Assembly (NCBI GenBank): GCA_003230195.1
Contig: QIHH01000170.1
Location: forward strand, 1 to 12,517
DNA: 12,517 nucleotides
Direction of reading: 5' to 3'
From: Gammaproteobacteria bacterium
GTDB taxonomy: Bacteria > Pseudomonadota > Gammaproteobacteria > SZUA-140
The notes under the pieces are model-generated. The model was not told where the DNA came from and made no database searches. It saw only the letters and a program-made list of their open reading frames with translations. Every line of letters starts with the position of its first letter. Positions within the stretch are counted from its first letter, which is position 1. The position numbers were made by a program, and so were the translations under genes. This document shows, piece after piece, positions 1 to 7,454 of the stretch.

Positions 1-58
1 AGCTGCATCATCTCTACTGCGGTTGTTCATCTGTTGCTATATTACCCACACGGCGTGC

Positions 59-87
59 TTGTCACATCGCATCGATCACTTTATAAT
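59..87 (+). promoter_or_regulatory. Sigma-70-type promoter of the tRNA-Leu gene
   Basis: A -35 box TTGTCA (59-64) and a consensus -10 box TATAAT (82-87) are separated by exactly 17 bases, placing the transcription start near 94, a few bases before the tRNA. The bases just after the -10 box are GC-rich (CCGCG), a discriminator type typical of stable-RNA promoters under growth-rate (stringent) control; that regulation is inferred from the family, not shown here. Confidence 0.75.
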
Positions 88-100
88 CCGCGTTCCCTTT

Positions 101-186
101 GCCGGGGTGGCGGAACTGGTAGACGCGTCGGATTCAAAATCCGGTGGCCTTTGGTCGTGAGAGTTCGAGTCTCTCCCTCGGCACCA
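101..186 (+). tRNA. tRNA-Leu, anticodon CAA
   Basis: An 86-nt class II tRNA including an encoded CCA end. The acceptor arm GCCGGGG pairs with CCTCGGC (one G-U pair), followed by discriminator A and CCA. The anticodon loop TTCAAAA gives anticodon CAA, which reads the leucine codon UUG. The D-loop contains GGTAGACGC, the variable arm is long as expected for leucine tRNAs, and the T-arm carries GTTCGAGTC. The gene has its own promoter immediately upstream, and no second tRNA follows. Confidence 0.96.
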
Positions 187-253
187 TTCATTATTTTGCG
201 CGCGCAATGATAGCACAGGCAAGCTGCTCTGTTTCATCCCACCTCTAGATTAC

Positions 254-274
254 AGCCCAATCGGGCTTAAATTT
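254..274 (+). terminator. Weak candidate terminator of the tRNA-Leu transcript
   Basis: A 5-bp stem AGCCC/GGGCT with a 4-nt loop (254-267) is followed by TAAATTT. The stem is GC-rich but short and the T-run is interrupted, so this is only a candidate. It lies about 70 bases after the tRNA, a plausible distance for a processed precursor. Confidence 0.25.
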
Positions 275-293
275 CCAGCTCGATCACTTTGAG

Positions 294-644
294 TCAGTAG
301 GTATTATCCCAACCCGCCTTGCCGGTGCTTTTTGAGGCTGGGCTAGGTGACAGCAACGTTGGGTTATCTGCCTTCGTCAAAGCGGCTGAGAACGCCGTCA
401 ACCAACTGGGTAACCGATTCAATTATTGGGTGGTGCTGTTGTTAATCGCCTGTTTGAACTGGCTGCTGAGTTCGCTTGTTTCGCCGTTCTGGGTGAGTTT
501 TATCTTGCCGTCGATGCTGAAACGTTTTTGGTTGAGGTTTTTTTGGTAGGCACCTTGGTGGTTTTCAGTTTCTATGAAGCCCCGCTGGTTTTGCCGTAGC
601 CAATTTGTAGCTACGAAAGGGCCGACGGCGTGCTCTATCGACAA
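294..644 (-). pseudogene. Possible decayed gene, family not recognised
   Basis: On the reverse strand one frame runs from a TTG at 644 to a TGA at 294-296, about 116 codons, interrupted only by an in-frame TAA at 423-425. Both halves have protein-like composition: the first is rich in Asn, Gln and Lys (for example KNLNQKRFSIDGKIKLTQN), the second ends in SPSPASKSTGKAGWDNTY. I do not recognise a family. No good ribosome binding site precedes 644, and the upstream codon is a stop, so the 5' end may also be lost. The opposite strand has an overlapping hydrophobic 76-codon frame (319-549), which I take as its antisense shadow. It may equally be non-coding sequence. Confidence 0.2.
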
Positions 645-838
645 CTAATCGCCCTAGCTTCGCTTTTCCTCTTATTGTGCGGTGATTAACCATAACGATA
701 ATTCTCATCAATAAAACGATAAAGAGCTTGGCCTGTTTATTGCTTTTAATAGTTTGAGTGTCAATTTCACACTAACTGACATATCAGCTCATCTGTTTTG
801 TAAATGAGTAACACTAAAGCAGGGACGTGCAGAAAGCG

Positions 839-1387
839 ATGAAAATAAAATCAATTAAATCGTCATTGTTTTGGCAAAACAGTGTGAATTTAACGATTGC
901 ACTGCCGCTTATAATGTTTTTTTTAGCGGCGAGCCAGACTGTAAAAGCAGATGGGTATAGCCTGATACTCAACGGTAAATCCATTCATAAAGAAGAACCC
1001 AAAAAAGGTTCTTTTAATGAAAAGAATTGGGGGCTTGGCCTGCAGTATGACTACGAAATATACAAAGAACATTGGCAGCCTTATCTAACAGCCTCTATTT
1101 TCAAAGATTCATATGAACAAAATTCGTTTTACGCCGGTGGCGGAATCATGAGGCGCTTTTCACTCGATAATCTTTACGAAGACTTTTACTTCAGTGCTGG
1201 TGTTGTGGGGTTTGTGATGACACGCAAAGATTACAATAATCGCCGTCCATTTTTAGGAGCGCTTCCTGCCTTTGCGCTTGGTTTTGATAAAGTCGCGATT
1301 AACATTAGCTATGTCCCGAAAGTTGAACCTAAGCTGGTTCCATTATGGTTTATTCAACTGAAGATTTCTTTTGGAAATTTCGATTAG
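839..1387 (+). CDS. PagP-like outer-membrane beta-barrel protein
   Basis: A 182-residue exported protein. Residues 1-37 form a signal peptide: basic start MKIKSIK, hydrophobic core around 18-31, cleavage probably after VKA. The mature part, about 145 residues, has alternating aromatic/polar strands and ends in an aromatic strand (WFIQLKISF), the size of an 8-stranded barrel. From memory its pattern follows E. coli PagP, the lipid A palmitoyltransferase: NE-x-x-WG near residue 55, FKDS with D90 and S91 at the position of the PagP Asp-Ser pair, a middle AGV strand, then SYVPK like the PagP TYIPG. The catalytic His of PagP is not obvious at its expected place, so enzymatic activity is uncertain. 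A GTG at 827 would add four residues but lies one base after AGGGA. The ATG at 839 is preferred because it begins a normal signal peptide, although its spacing from AGGGA (13 nt) is long. The gene stands alone. Confidence 0.8.
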   Translation: MKIKSIKSSLFWQNSVNLTIALPLIMFFLAASQTVKADGYSLILNGKSIHKEEPKKGSFNEKNWGLGLQYDYEIYKEHWQPYLTASIFKDSYEQNSFYAGGGIMRRFSLDNLYEDFYFSAGVVGFVMTRKDYNNRRPFLGALPAFALGFDKVAINISYVPKVEPKLVPLWFIQLKISFGNFD

Positions 1388-1554
1388 ACAGCAGTGAAAC
1401 CCTGCAAATAAATATTAAATGTTTATACTCTAAATCATTCTTGTTAAATCTATTTTTTGCAAAACAAGCCCGCCAGTAATGCATCGGATAAGAAGTTCAC
1501 ATTTTGTAAGGAAATAGGTACACTCAATTTGATGTTGCTAGCTTATGCGTCGTG

Positions 1555-1586
1555 TAATCTAGCAGTAGATTATGAAAAAATTTTTT
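1555..1586 (+). promoter_or_regulatory. Leader hairpin and A6T6 tract before the cold-shock gene
   Basis: A perfect 7-bp inverted repeat TAATCTA / TAGATTA with loop GCAG (1555-1572) is followed by AAAAAATTTTTT (1575-1586), ending four bases before the ribosome binding site. The first five bases of the hairpin (TAATC) could alternatively pair with GATTA at 1587-1591, which touches the Shine-Dalgarno. Cold-shock mRNAs of the CspA family are known for structured leaders that refold with temperature. That this one acts so is inference. It could also be an operator. Confidence 0.4.
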
Positions 1587-1602
1587 GATTAGAGGTAATG
1601 AC

Positions 1603-1809
1603 ATGGTTACAGGTACCGTTAAATGGTTTAACGAATCCAAAGGTTTTGGTTTTATCACCCCTGGAGATGGCAGTGCAGATGTTTTTGTTCACTTCTCAGC
1701 AATCGCGGGCGATGGATTTAAAACCTTGGCAGAAGGACAAACCGTTAGTTACAACGTTGAAGATGGCCCCAAGGGTCTACAGGCAACACAAGTTTCAGCT
1801 GATGGATAA
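1603..1809 (+). CDS. CspA-family cold-shock protein
   Basis: A 68-residue single cold-shock domain, the usual size for the family. These small cytoplasmic beta-barrels bind single-stranded RNA or DNA and melt secondary structure in mRNA, often at low temperature. Both nucleic-acid-binding motifs are intact: RNP1 KGFGFI (residues 13-18) and RNP2 VFVHF (27-31). The N-terminus TGTVKWFN and the ending GPKGLQATQV are also classical. The start is the ATG at 1603, six bases after AGAGGT (1591-1596); an in-frame upstream ATG at 1585 lacks such a site. The gene is monocistronic: a hairpin-containing leader precedes it and a strong terminator follows at 1841. Whether this paralogue is cold-induced cannot be told from sequence. 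Confidence 0.97.
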   Translation: MVTGTVKWFNESKGFGFITPGDGSADVFVHFSAIAGDGFKTLAEGQTVSYNVEDGPKGLQATQVSADG

Positions 1810-1840
1810 ATAGAACCGTAATGTTAATGCACTTGTTTTC

Positions 1841-1875
1841 TACCCTTGCGAAGGCAATTCGCAGGGGTATGTTTT
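1841..1875 (+). terminator. Rho-independent terminator of the cold-shock gene
   Basis: A 12-bp stem TACCCTTGCGAA / TTCGCAGGGGTA (one T-G wobble) with loop GGCAA spans 1841-1869 and is followed by TGTTTT. It starts 31 bases after the stop codon. The long, stable stem and short loop make this the clearest terminator in the window. Confidence 0.85.
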
Positions 1876-1925
1876 CGACCCAGCACCGTCGGATCTCAAT
1901 CGTTAGATAATCTCCGAGTAATCCC

Positions 1926-1937
1926 GATGAATTCATC
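1926..1937. repeat. Perfect 12-bp palindrome upstream of the SulP promoter
   Basis: GATGAATTCATC is self-complementary over 12 bases and is followed by a further CATTCATC. Its centre lies about 40 bases upstream of the -35 box of the SulP gene, a position where an activator or repressor dimer could bind. Only the symmetry is seen; an operator role is inference. Confidence 0.25.
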
Positions 1938-1971
1938 ATTCATCACAAAAAAAACCATAAAAACCAATTAG

Positions 1972-2000
1972 TTGTTTGACTCTGGCATTATCTGTATAAT
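1972..2000 (+). promoter_or_regulatory. Sigma-70-type promoter of the SulP transporter gene
   Basis: A -35-like TTGTTT (1972-1977) and a perfect -10 TATAAT (1995-2000) are 17 bases apart, giving a start near 2007 and a leader of about 33 bases. A better-looking TTGACT (1976-1981) is only 13 bases from the -10 box and is unlikely to be the -35. Confidence 0.6.
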
Positions 2001-2039
2001 ATTGCCCTCGAATTCGCCCCTCACTCGAGAGCACACCTT

Positions 2040-3566
2040 ATGTTTGATCTACGATCGACCCACAAAAACATCAAAGATGATCTTTTATCAGGCCTGACAG
2101 TTTCGCTTGCGATGGTACCAGAAGCAATCGCATTTGCATTCGTCGCAGGTGTTAATCCCTTGGTTGGTCTCTACGCTGCTTTTTTTGTCGGTTTGATTGC
2201 AGCCTCTATTGGTGGGCGCCCCGGCATGATCTCAGGTGCAACTGGTGCGCTGGCGGTGGTGATGGTAGCACTGGTTGCCGATCACGGTGTTGAATATCTG
2301 TTTGCTGCTGTTGTGCTGATGGGCGCCATCCAGATTAGCGCAGGTGTCCTGAAACTCGGTAAGTTTATCCGCATGGTACCGTACCCAGTGATGCTCGGCT
2401 TTGTAAACGGCCTGGCGATAGTGATTTTTCTTGCTCAACTACAACAGTTTAAAGAAGAAAAAGTAAACGGTACAGAAGGCTGGCTTGCGATGCCTGACTT
2501 GGCACTACTAGCAGGTTTGATTGTCGTTACGATGGCAATTATCCACTATCTACCACGCTTTACTCGTGTCATTCCATCGTCACTTGCGGCGATTATTGTG
2601 GTAACCCTTATCGTCACACTGCTTAATCTTGATGTGCGCACAGTGGGTGATGTTGCTTCAATCGGTGGCGGCCTGCCAGATTTTCATATTCCAGTAGTGC
2701 CATTTACTTGGGAAACATTGATGATTATCCTGCCTTATTCGTTGGTGTTAGCGGCAATTGGTTTGATTGAATCACTACTGACGATGCGCCTGATTGATGA
2801 AATCACCCAGACCCGTGGCCGCGGTAATAAAGAGTGTATCGGCCAGGGCACTGCCAATGTTGTCACCGGTTTTTTTGGTGGCATGGGTGGTTGTGCGATG
2901 ATCGGTCAGAGCATGATCAACATCAACTCCGGCGGACTCGGGCGTCTTTCTGGTATCTCCGCCGCCATCGCCCTGCTCTGTTACATCCTGTTTGCATCAC
3001 CACTGATTGAAATGATCCCCGTTGCAGCATTGATTGGTGTGATGTTTATCGTGGTACTGTGTACCTTTGAGTGGTCGAGCTTTCGGATTCTCAAAAAGAT
3101 CCCGCGCTCAGACGCGTTCGTACTTATTCTAGTCTCAGGCATTACCGTTGCGACTGATCTGGCTGTTGCAGTGATTACGGGTGTGATTGTCTCGGCACTG
3201 GTTTTTGCCTGGGAAAGTGCGAAACATATGAGTGCTAAGACCTACACCAAAGAAAATGGCACGTTAGTATATGAATTACATGGTCCACTGTTTTTTAGCT
3301 CTGTGACCAGTTTTAATGATATCTTTGATCCAAGCAGTGATCCAGAAGAGATTGAAATCGATTTTCGCCATACGCGTGTATCCGATCACTCGGGCATCGA
3401 AGCGATTGATTCAATTGCAGAGCGCTATTCCAAACTGGGCAAAAAGCTTCACCTGACACACCTGAGTCCAGAGTGTATTTCACTACTGGTGAAAGCAGAA
3501 GATCTAGCAGAGGTGAATGTGAGTGAAGATCCGCATTACCATGTTGCCACGGATCGCCTAGGATAA
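2040..3566 (+). CDS. SulP-family inorganic anion transporter with STAS domain
   Basis: A 508-residue inner-membrane transporter of the SLC26/SulP family, which moves sulfate, bicarbonate or other small anions by proton or sodium coupling. The N-terminal 385 or so residues are a run of hydrophobic helices beginning with the family hallmark DLLSGLTVSLAMVPEAIAFA (14-33), followed by NPLVGLYAAF and the GGRPGMISGATGA stretch (58-70). A cytoplasmic STAS domain occupies about 407-495, with the usual D-x-SG motif as DHSGIEA from residue 449. Length is near the bacterial norm. It starts at the ATG at 2040, preceded by a weak GAGAG, and has its own promoter at 1972-2000. The stop lies 4 bases from the end of the convergent cysS. 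Substrate cannot be assigned: sulfate fits a link with cysteine metabolism next door, but several bacterial SulPs carry bicarbonate. Confidence 0.95.
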   Translation: MFDLRSTHKNIKDDLLSGLTVSLAMVPEAIAFAFVAGVNPLVGLYAAFFVGLIAASIGGRPGMISGATGALAVVMVALVADHGVEYLFAAVVLMGAIQISAGVLKLGKFIRMVPYPVMLGFVNGLAIVIFLAQLQQFKEEKVNGTEGWLAMPDLALLAGLIVVTMAIIHYLPRFTRVIPSSLAAIIVVTLIVTLLNLDVRTVGDVASIGGGLPDFHIPVVPFTWETLMIILPYSLVLAAIGLIESLLTMRLIDEITQTRGRGNKECIGQGTANVVTGFFGGMGGCAMIGQSMININSGGLGRLSGISAAIALLCYILFASPLIEMIPVAALIGVMFIVVLCTFEWSSFRILKKIPRSDAFVLILVSGITVATDLAVAVITGVIVSALVFAWESAKHMSAKTYTKENGTLVYELHGPLFFSSVTSFNDIFDPSSDPEEIEIDFRHTRVSDHSGIEAIDSIAERYSKLGKKLHLTHLSPECISLLVKAEDLAEVNVSEDPHYHVATDRLG

Positions 3567-3570
3567 TTAA

Positions 3571-4956
3571 CTATCCGCGACGCCAGCGACTACCATCTGC
3601 GCCATCTTCAACAATCACCCCCTGCTCTAAAAGTTCATCACGAATGCGGTCAGCTTCACCCCACTCTTTTGCCTGCTTGGCAGCGAGGCGCTGCTGTACC
3701 AGCGTTTCGATCTGCTCATCCCTGAGGCCATCGGCAGCCGCATGGCCTTTCAGAAAGGTATCGGCATCGCCCTGTAGCAGACCAATAACACCCGCAAGGT
3801 AACGCAGATTACCTGCCAGCAGTGCTGCTAGCTCGGCGTCTTTGTCTGTTCTGGCACGATTCAATGCGGTGGTGATTTCAAATAACACCGCGAGTGCTTC
3901 CGGGGTGTTGAAGTCATCATCCATCGCAGCACGAAAGCATGCCTGATATTTACCGCCATCGGTCACCGCCGCCGCATCAACACTGCGTAGCGCGGTGTAA
4001 AAACGCTCTAATGCCAGTTTGGCTCCATCAAGGTTTTGATCCGCATAGTTCAGCGGGCTGCGGTAATGGCTGGCCAGAATAAAATAACGGATCACTTCTG
4101 GCGCGTATGTCTTTAACACCTCACGCAAGGTAAAAAAGTTGCCCAGTGATTTGGACATCTTCTCTTCATTAATCTGCACGAAGCCGTTATGGATCCAGTA
4201 ATTGACAAACTGGCAACCGGTTGCGGCTTCGCTCTGTGCAATCTCATTTTCATGATGCGGAAATTGCAGATCCAGCCCACCGCCGTGGATATCAAAATGG
4301 TTACCCAAGCAATCAGTCGCCATCGCGGAACATTCGATATGCCAGCCAGGACGGCCATTGCCCCATGGTGATTCCCAGCTTGGCTCGTCCGGCTTGGCTG
4401 ATTTCCACAATACAAAATCAAGCGGGTCATCTTTGGCACTATCCACCGCAACCCGTTCACCGGTGCGCAGGTCTTCAATCCGTTTACCTGAGAGCTGACC
4501 ATAGCCATCAAAACGGCTTATATCATAATAAACATCACCATTATCAGCGGCATAGGCATATCCCTTTTCAACCAGAATTTCGATCATCTTGATGATCTGC
4601 TCCATCGAGGTGGTTGCGCATGGCTCTGAATCGGGCGGCAATACCCCAAGCGCGGCGGCATCTTCACGCATCGCATCGATAAAGCGCGAAGTGAGTGCCC
4701 CAATCGTTTCGCCATTTTCATTGGCTCGGGCGATGATTTTATCGTCAATATCAGTGATGTTACGCACGTATGTCAGCTCGTAGCCGCTTTCACGCAGATA
4801 ACGTGCAATCACATCAAACACCACCAGCACGCGCGCATGGCCAACATGGCAATAATCATAGACGGTCATCCCACAAACGTACATTTTCACCTTGCCAGGT
4901 TCAATCGGTACAAAGCGCTCTTTCTGGTTGTTAAGGGTGTTGTAAATCTGAAGCAT
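3571..4956 (-). CDS. cysS: Cysteinyl-tRNA synthetase
   Basis: The enzyme charges tRNA-Cys with cysteine using ATP, in the cytoplasm. The chosen start (second of two adjacent ATGs, giving MLQIYNTL) yields 461 residues, identical in length to the E. coli enzyme. The class I signatures are present: HVGH at 37-40 (HIGH motif) and KMSKS at 266-270. Zinc ligands match the E. coli pattern: C28 in MYVCGMTVYD, C209 in HIECSAM, and the His and Glu of FPHHENEIA. NITDIDDKI and GNHFDIHGGG are further family blocks. The frame is open upstream to 5052, but the extra 32 residues (MRGVSVCRDP...) are not family-like and are not expected to be translated. Shine-Dalgarno is weak (AAGAA). The gene is transcribed alone, divergently from the chemoreceptor and convergently with the SulP gene. 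Confidence 0.98.
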   Translation of the reverse strand: MLQIYNTLNNQKERFVPIEPGKVKMYVCGMTVYDYCHVGHARVLVVFDVIARYLRESGYELTYVRNITDIDDKIIARANENGETIGALTSRFIDAMREDAAALGVLPPDSEPCATTSMEQIIKMIEILVEKGYAYAADNGDVYYDISRFDGYGQLSGKRIEDLRTGERVAVDSAKDDPLDFVLWKSAKPDEPSWESPWGNGRPGWHIECSAMATDCLGNHFDIHGGGLDLQFPHHENEIAQSEAATGCQFVNYWIHNGFVQINEEKMSKSLGNFFTLREVLKTYAPEVIRYFILASHYRSPLNYADQNLDGAKLALERFYTALRSVDAAAVTDGGKYQACFRAAMDDDFNTPEALAVLFEITTALNRARTDKDAELAALLAGNLRYLAGVIGLLQGDADTFLKGHAAADGLRDEQIETLVQQRLAAKQAKEWGEADRIRDELLEQGVIVEDGADGSRWRRG

Positions 4957-5014
4957 CATAAAATTCTTGGTTATTTTTATATTAATTGAAGAGGTCACAA
5001 ACGACAGGCTGGTT

Positions 5015-5020
5015 ATTATA
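5015..5020 (-). promoter_or_regulatory. Candidate -10 box for cysS
   Basis: Reading the minus strand, a perfect TATAAT (5020 to 5015) sits about 60 bases before the cysS start. No good -35 box is found 16-18 bases upstream, so the promoter would rely on the -10 element or an activator. The whole gap between cysS and the divergent chemoreceptor is about 225 bases. It also holds a small inverted repeat CGCCA/TGGCG at 5101-5116 of unknown role. Confidence 0.4.
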
Positions 5021-5181
5021 CGCGGATCGCGGCACACGGACACTCCCCTCATGACGTATTAGGTACATAACTTGCATTTCTCCCCATTCAGAGTACAACT
5101 CGCCACTAATCTGGCGCACATATTATCGCTTTAAAAAGTCTATAAACAAGATTTACTAATAGCTTTAGTCAATTGATTAAA

Positions 5182-7338
5182 ATGAAAAAGATATTAATTA
5201 TCTACACTCTTCTGCTGGCAGCAGTAATCTCAGTTGCCGCTGTTGCGATATTATTTAATACGGTTGAATACAACAATCGAATGGCACAGCAGCAAGCCAT
5301 GCAGAATAAATTGGTGCTGATACGAGACCATCAAAAACAGCGTCTTGAAGATTACTTCACAACGATTCAAAAGCAAGTCATCACGCAAGCCAACAGCCGT
5401 ATGATGATCGATGCTATGCGTGAGTTCATCCCGGCATTTAAATCATATGACAGCCAACTGGACAAAATCAGAGGCTCTTACGCAAAAAAAGTCGCGCAAT
5501 CCTACCAAGCATATAATGACCAATATGCACAATTTAACAATGGTAAACAATTAAACACATCTCAACTGCTCAATGCACTCGATAACGAGACGCTCGCACT
5601 GCAATATACATTCCTAGCATCCGGTTCAACACAACATGAAACCAGCCTCTTATTAAAAGATAGTGACTACGGTAAAGCTCACCATAAATTCCATCCTCAT
5701 ATTGCAGCATTCAGTGGCAATTTTCACTTTGAAAACCTCTTTCTGATTGAGAGCAAAAATGGAAAAATTGTCTATTCAGTCAACAAGCAGATTGATTTTG
5801 CCACCTCACTCATTAATGGCCCTCATGCGCAATCTGAATTGGCGCAACTGTTTAAGAAAATCAACCGTGCCACCTCAGCTGGCAAAAATATTTTTACTGA
5901 CTTCAACACGTATCTGGCAAACTTTGAACAGCCTGCCGCCTTCATCGCCAGCGCTATTTTTGATGGTAAAGATAAAGTTGGCGTGTTGGTATTTCAACTT
6001 TCACAAAAACTGATAAACGACATTGTGGTGCCTCAAGACCAACGCATCAGCATTAAGCTAAGTAGAAACGTGAAATCAAAGCCGACCATATCGCCTGCGG
6101 TTACATTGGCTGCCTCATCACCTGTTGCTGCGCGCACACTTCTATCATCATCGACTTTACTTTCGATTCCCGGTGGACAGTGGCAGCTCACCGCCTCAAT
6201 TAATAAATCTGATTTGGAACAAATTTCCACAGACCTGAGCCGACAGATTTTGTTCATTTCTTTATTCTCTCTCATTAGTACCATTTTATTCTCTATATTT
6301 ATTACAAACATATATAGTAAAAAAATATCTAAACCACTCAATTTTTTGAAAAATAATATGGAATCATTTATCAACAGTAACGATGAAATAAAACAGACAG
6401 ATATTCTAAATAACGGAGATATCGAAGCATTATCCAATCAATTAAATCAGATACAGACACAATCTCATAAAAAATGGTTTGCAATCGAGCAGTCATCAGA
6501 GCAATTAATAAAAAAAATAAATGGGATGATTCAGCAGCATAAAGCCAATATCCTGCATTTTCCAAAAAAATCCTCTTCAGTTACTAGCCACCACATGGAA
6601 AAATTATTGTGCGCAGTGCACACGACAGAAAAGCAGGGCATCGAATGTAATCTCCTGATTGCGCAGACTCAGCTCTCCCTGAAAAATGGGCAAACCGCGA
6701 TTCATCACACAACAGAAAGCACCACACAGCTTTTCAACGAGCTTGAAACAAGCACTAAGGCCATTAATAGCCTGAATAGTGAAAGTGATCAGATCAGCTT
6801 GATTGTTAACTCAATTAAGGAAATTGCTGAGCAGACTAATCTGCTCGCTCTTAATGCCTCAATCGAAGCGGCTCGTGCGGGTGAACATGGCCGTGGCTTT
6901 TCGGTCGTGGCTGACGAGGTTAGATCGTTGGCAAAAAAAACCCAGCAAGCAACCCATAAGATCAGTGAGATGGTGGAGAAGATTCACCATCGATCAACGA
7001 GCGCGGCAAGCCTGCTTAACGATAGCCGCCAACTGGCGAGTGATAGCGCTCACTGTTCCGCTTCTGCACAAGAGAGATTAAGTTTGATGACAGCAGATAT
7101 CGAAAAATTAAAACTGATCAATCAATCGATCATCGTTGTCAATAGCGAACAACGCATCATTGCTGCTGAGATTAGCAAGGATTTTGATGATGACAACACA
7201 ACCACATTACACTTACGCACTGAAAATGATTTAGTCGCTAAAAACTATCTAATACTCGAGGCACTCGCCAGTGAACTACAGACAGTGGCCAAACAAAACA
7301 GTACAAGCAGTTTTAAGTATAAAGGAAATTCAGCGTGA
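5182..7338 (+). CDS. Methyl-accepting chemotaxis protein (membrane receptor)
   Basis: A 718-residue transmembrane chemoreceptor that would signal to CheA/CheW. TM1 is residues 4-24. A large periplasmic sensor (about 25-353) carries blocks recalled from dCache-type receptors: IRDHQKQRLEDYF near 46-59, HHKFHPH at 167-173, and IVYSV...DFATSL at 196-210. TM2 is 355-376, then a HAMP-like linker (KKISKPL onward, to about 430). The cytoplasmic helical hairpin has the highly conserved tip EIAEQTNLLALNASIEAARA starting at residue 547, then GEHGRGFSVVADEVRSLA. There is no C-terminal CheR-docking pentapeptide. The ATG at 5182 is chosen because it begins MKK plus a membrane segment. A TTG at 5173 would add three residues; neither has a clear Shine-Dalgarno. 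No other chemotaxis genes are near, so this is an orphan receptor. The ligand is unknown. Confidence 0.95.
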   Translation: MKKILIIYTLLLAAVISVAAVAILFNTVEYNNRMAQQQAMQNKLVLIRDHQKQRLEDYFTTIQKQVITQANSRMMIDAMREFIPAFKSYDSQLDKIRGSYAKKVAQSYQAYNDQYAQFNNGKQLNTSQLLNALDNETLALQYTFLASGSTQHETSLLLKDSDYGKAHHKFHPHIAAFSGNFHFENLFLIESKNGKIVYSVNKQIDFATSLINGPHAQSELAQLFKKINRATSAGKNIFTDFNTYLANFEQPAAFIASAIFDGKDKVGVLVFQLSQKLINDIVVPQDQRISIKLSRNVKSKPTISPAVTLAASSPVAARTLLSSSTLLSIPGGQWQLTASINKSDLEQISTDLSRQILFISLFSLISTILFSIFITNIYSKKISKPLNFLKNNMESFINSNDEIKQTDILNNGDIEALSNQLNQIQTQSHKKWFAIEQSSEQLIKKINGMIQQHKANILHFPKKSSSVTSHHMEKLLCAVHTTEKQGIECNLLIAQTQLSLKNGQTAIHHTTESTTQLFNELETSTKAINSLNSESDQISLIVNSIKEIAEQTNLLALNASIEAARAGEHGRGFSVVADEVRSLAKKTQQATHKISEMVEKIHHRSTSAASLLNDSRQLASDSAHCSASAQERLSLMTADIEKLKLINQSIIVVNSEQRIIAAEISKDFDDDNTTTLHLRTENDLVAKNYLILEALASELQTVAKQNSTSSFKYKGNSA

Positions 7339-7350
7339 AAATTACACTTT

Positions 7351-7364
7351 GAGACCTTTGCACA
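7351..7364 (+). repeat. Solo IS5-type terminal repeat
   Basis: GAGACCTTTGCACA begins 13 bases after the chemoreceptor stop codon and is identical to the left end of the 161-bp element at 11402. The following bases contain CAGGGAT in both copies, offset by a 5-base gap. The sequence resembles the ends of IS5-family insertion sequences as I remember them. No inverted partner lies nearby: the only GTGCAAAGGT match on the right is at 11550. The stretch from 7339 to 7454 is otherwise non-coding and shows no clear terminator for either neighbouring gene. Confidence 0.55.
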
Positions 7365-7454
7365 AAAAAGGCAGGGATGCGAATCAACAGTTAAGGGCAT
7401 TTCTATTAATTCATGAGCAAACAGTTTGGCAGCTAACTATAGAGGCTGTAGGTT

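Larger units (their letters stand above)
187..838. other. Gene-poor stretch after tRNA-Leu
   Basis: About 650 bases without a convincing intact gene. It holds a small hairpin near 254-267 (AGCCC/GGGCT) followed by TAAATTT, which could be a weak terminator for the tRNA transcript. It also holds the possible decayed reverse-strand gene at 294-644 and an AT-rich stretch from 650 to 820 that probably contains the promoter of the outer-membrane protein gene. Short open frames occur on both strands here, but none has a ribosome binding site, normal length or a recognisable family. Confidence 0.5.

Noticed and set aside
196..207. TTGCGCGCGCAA palindrome just after the tRNA
   Set aside because: Self-complementary but with no loop to make a stable hairpin and no T-run after it, so not called a terminator.
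319..549. Hydrophobic 76-codon frame on the plus strand
   Set aside because: Starts at a rare codon without a ribosome site and lies antisense to the more protein-like reverse frame; hydrophobicity is a common artefact of antisense reading.
697..709. GATAATTCTCATC, similar to a Fur box, upstream of the PagP-like gene
   Set aside because: One half matches well and the other only partly; in such AT-rich sequence this is expected by chance, and the protein is not an iron-uptake type.
3561..3576. GGATA/TATCC inverted repeat between the SulP gene and cysS
   Set aside because: Only five base pairs and no T-run on either strand; too weak to call a bidirectional terminator, though it sits in the right place.
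4957..5052. N-terminal extension of 32 residues on cysteinyl-tRNA synthetase
   Set aside because: The frame is open, but the sequence is unlike the family, overlaps a good -10 box, and the internal ATG gives the exact E. coli length.
5101..5116. CGCCA/TGGCG inverted repeat in the cysS-chemoreceptor gap
   Set aside because: Short, with no promoter clearly aligned to it, so not called an operator or terminator.
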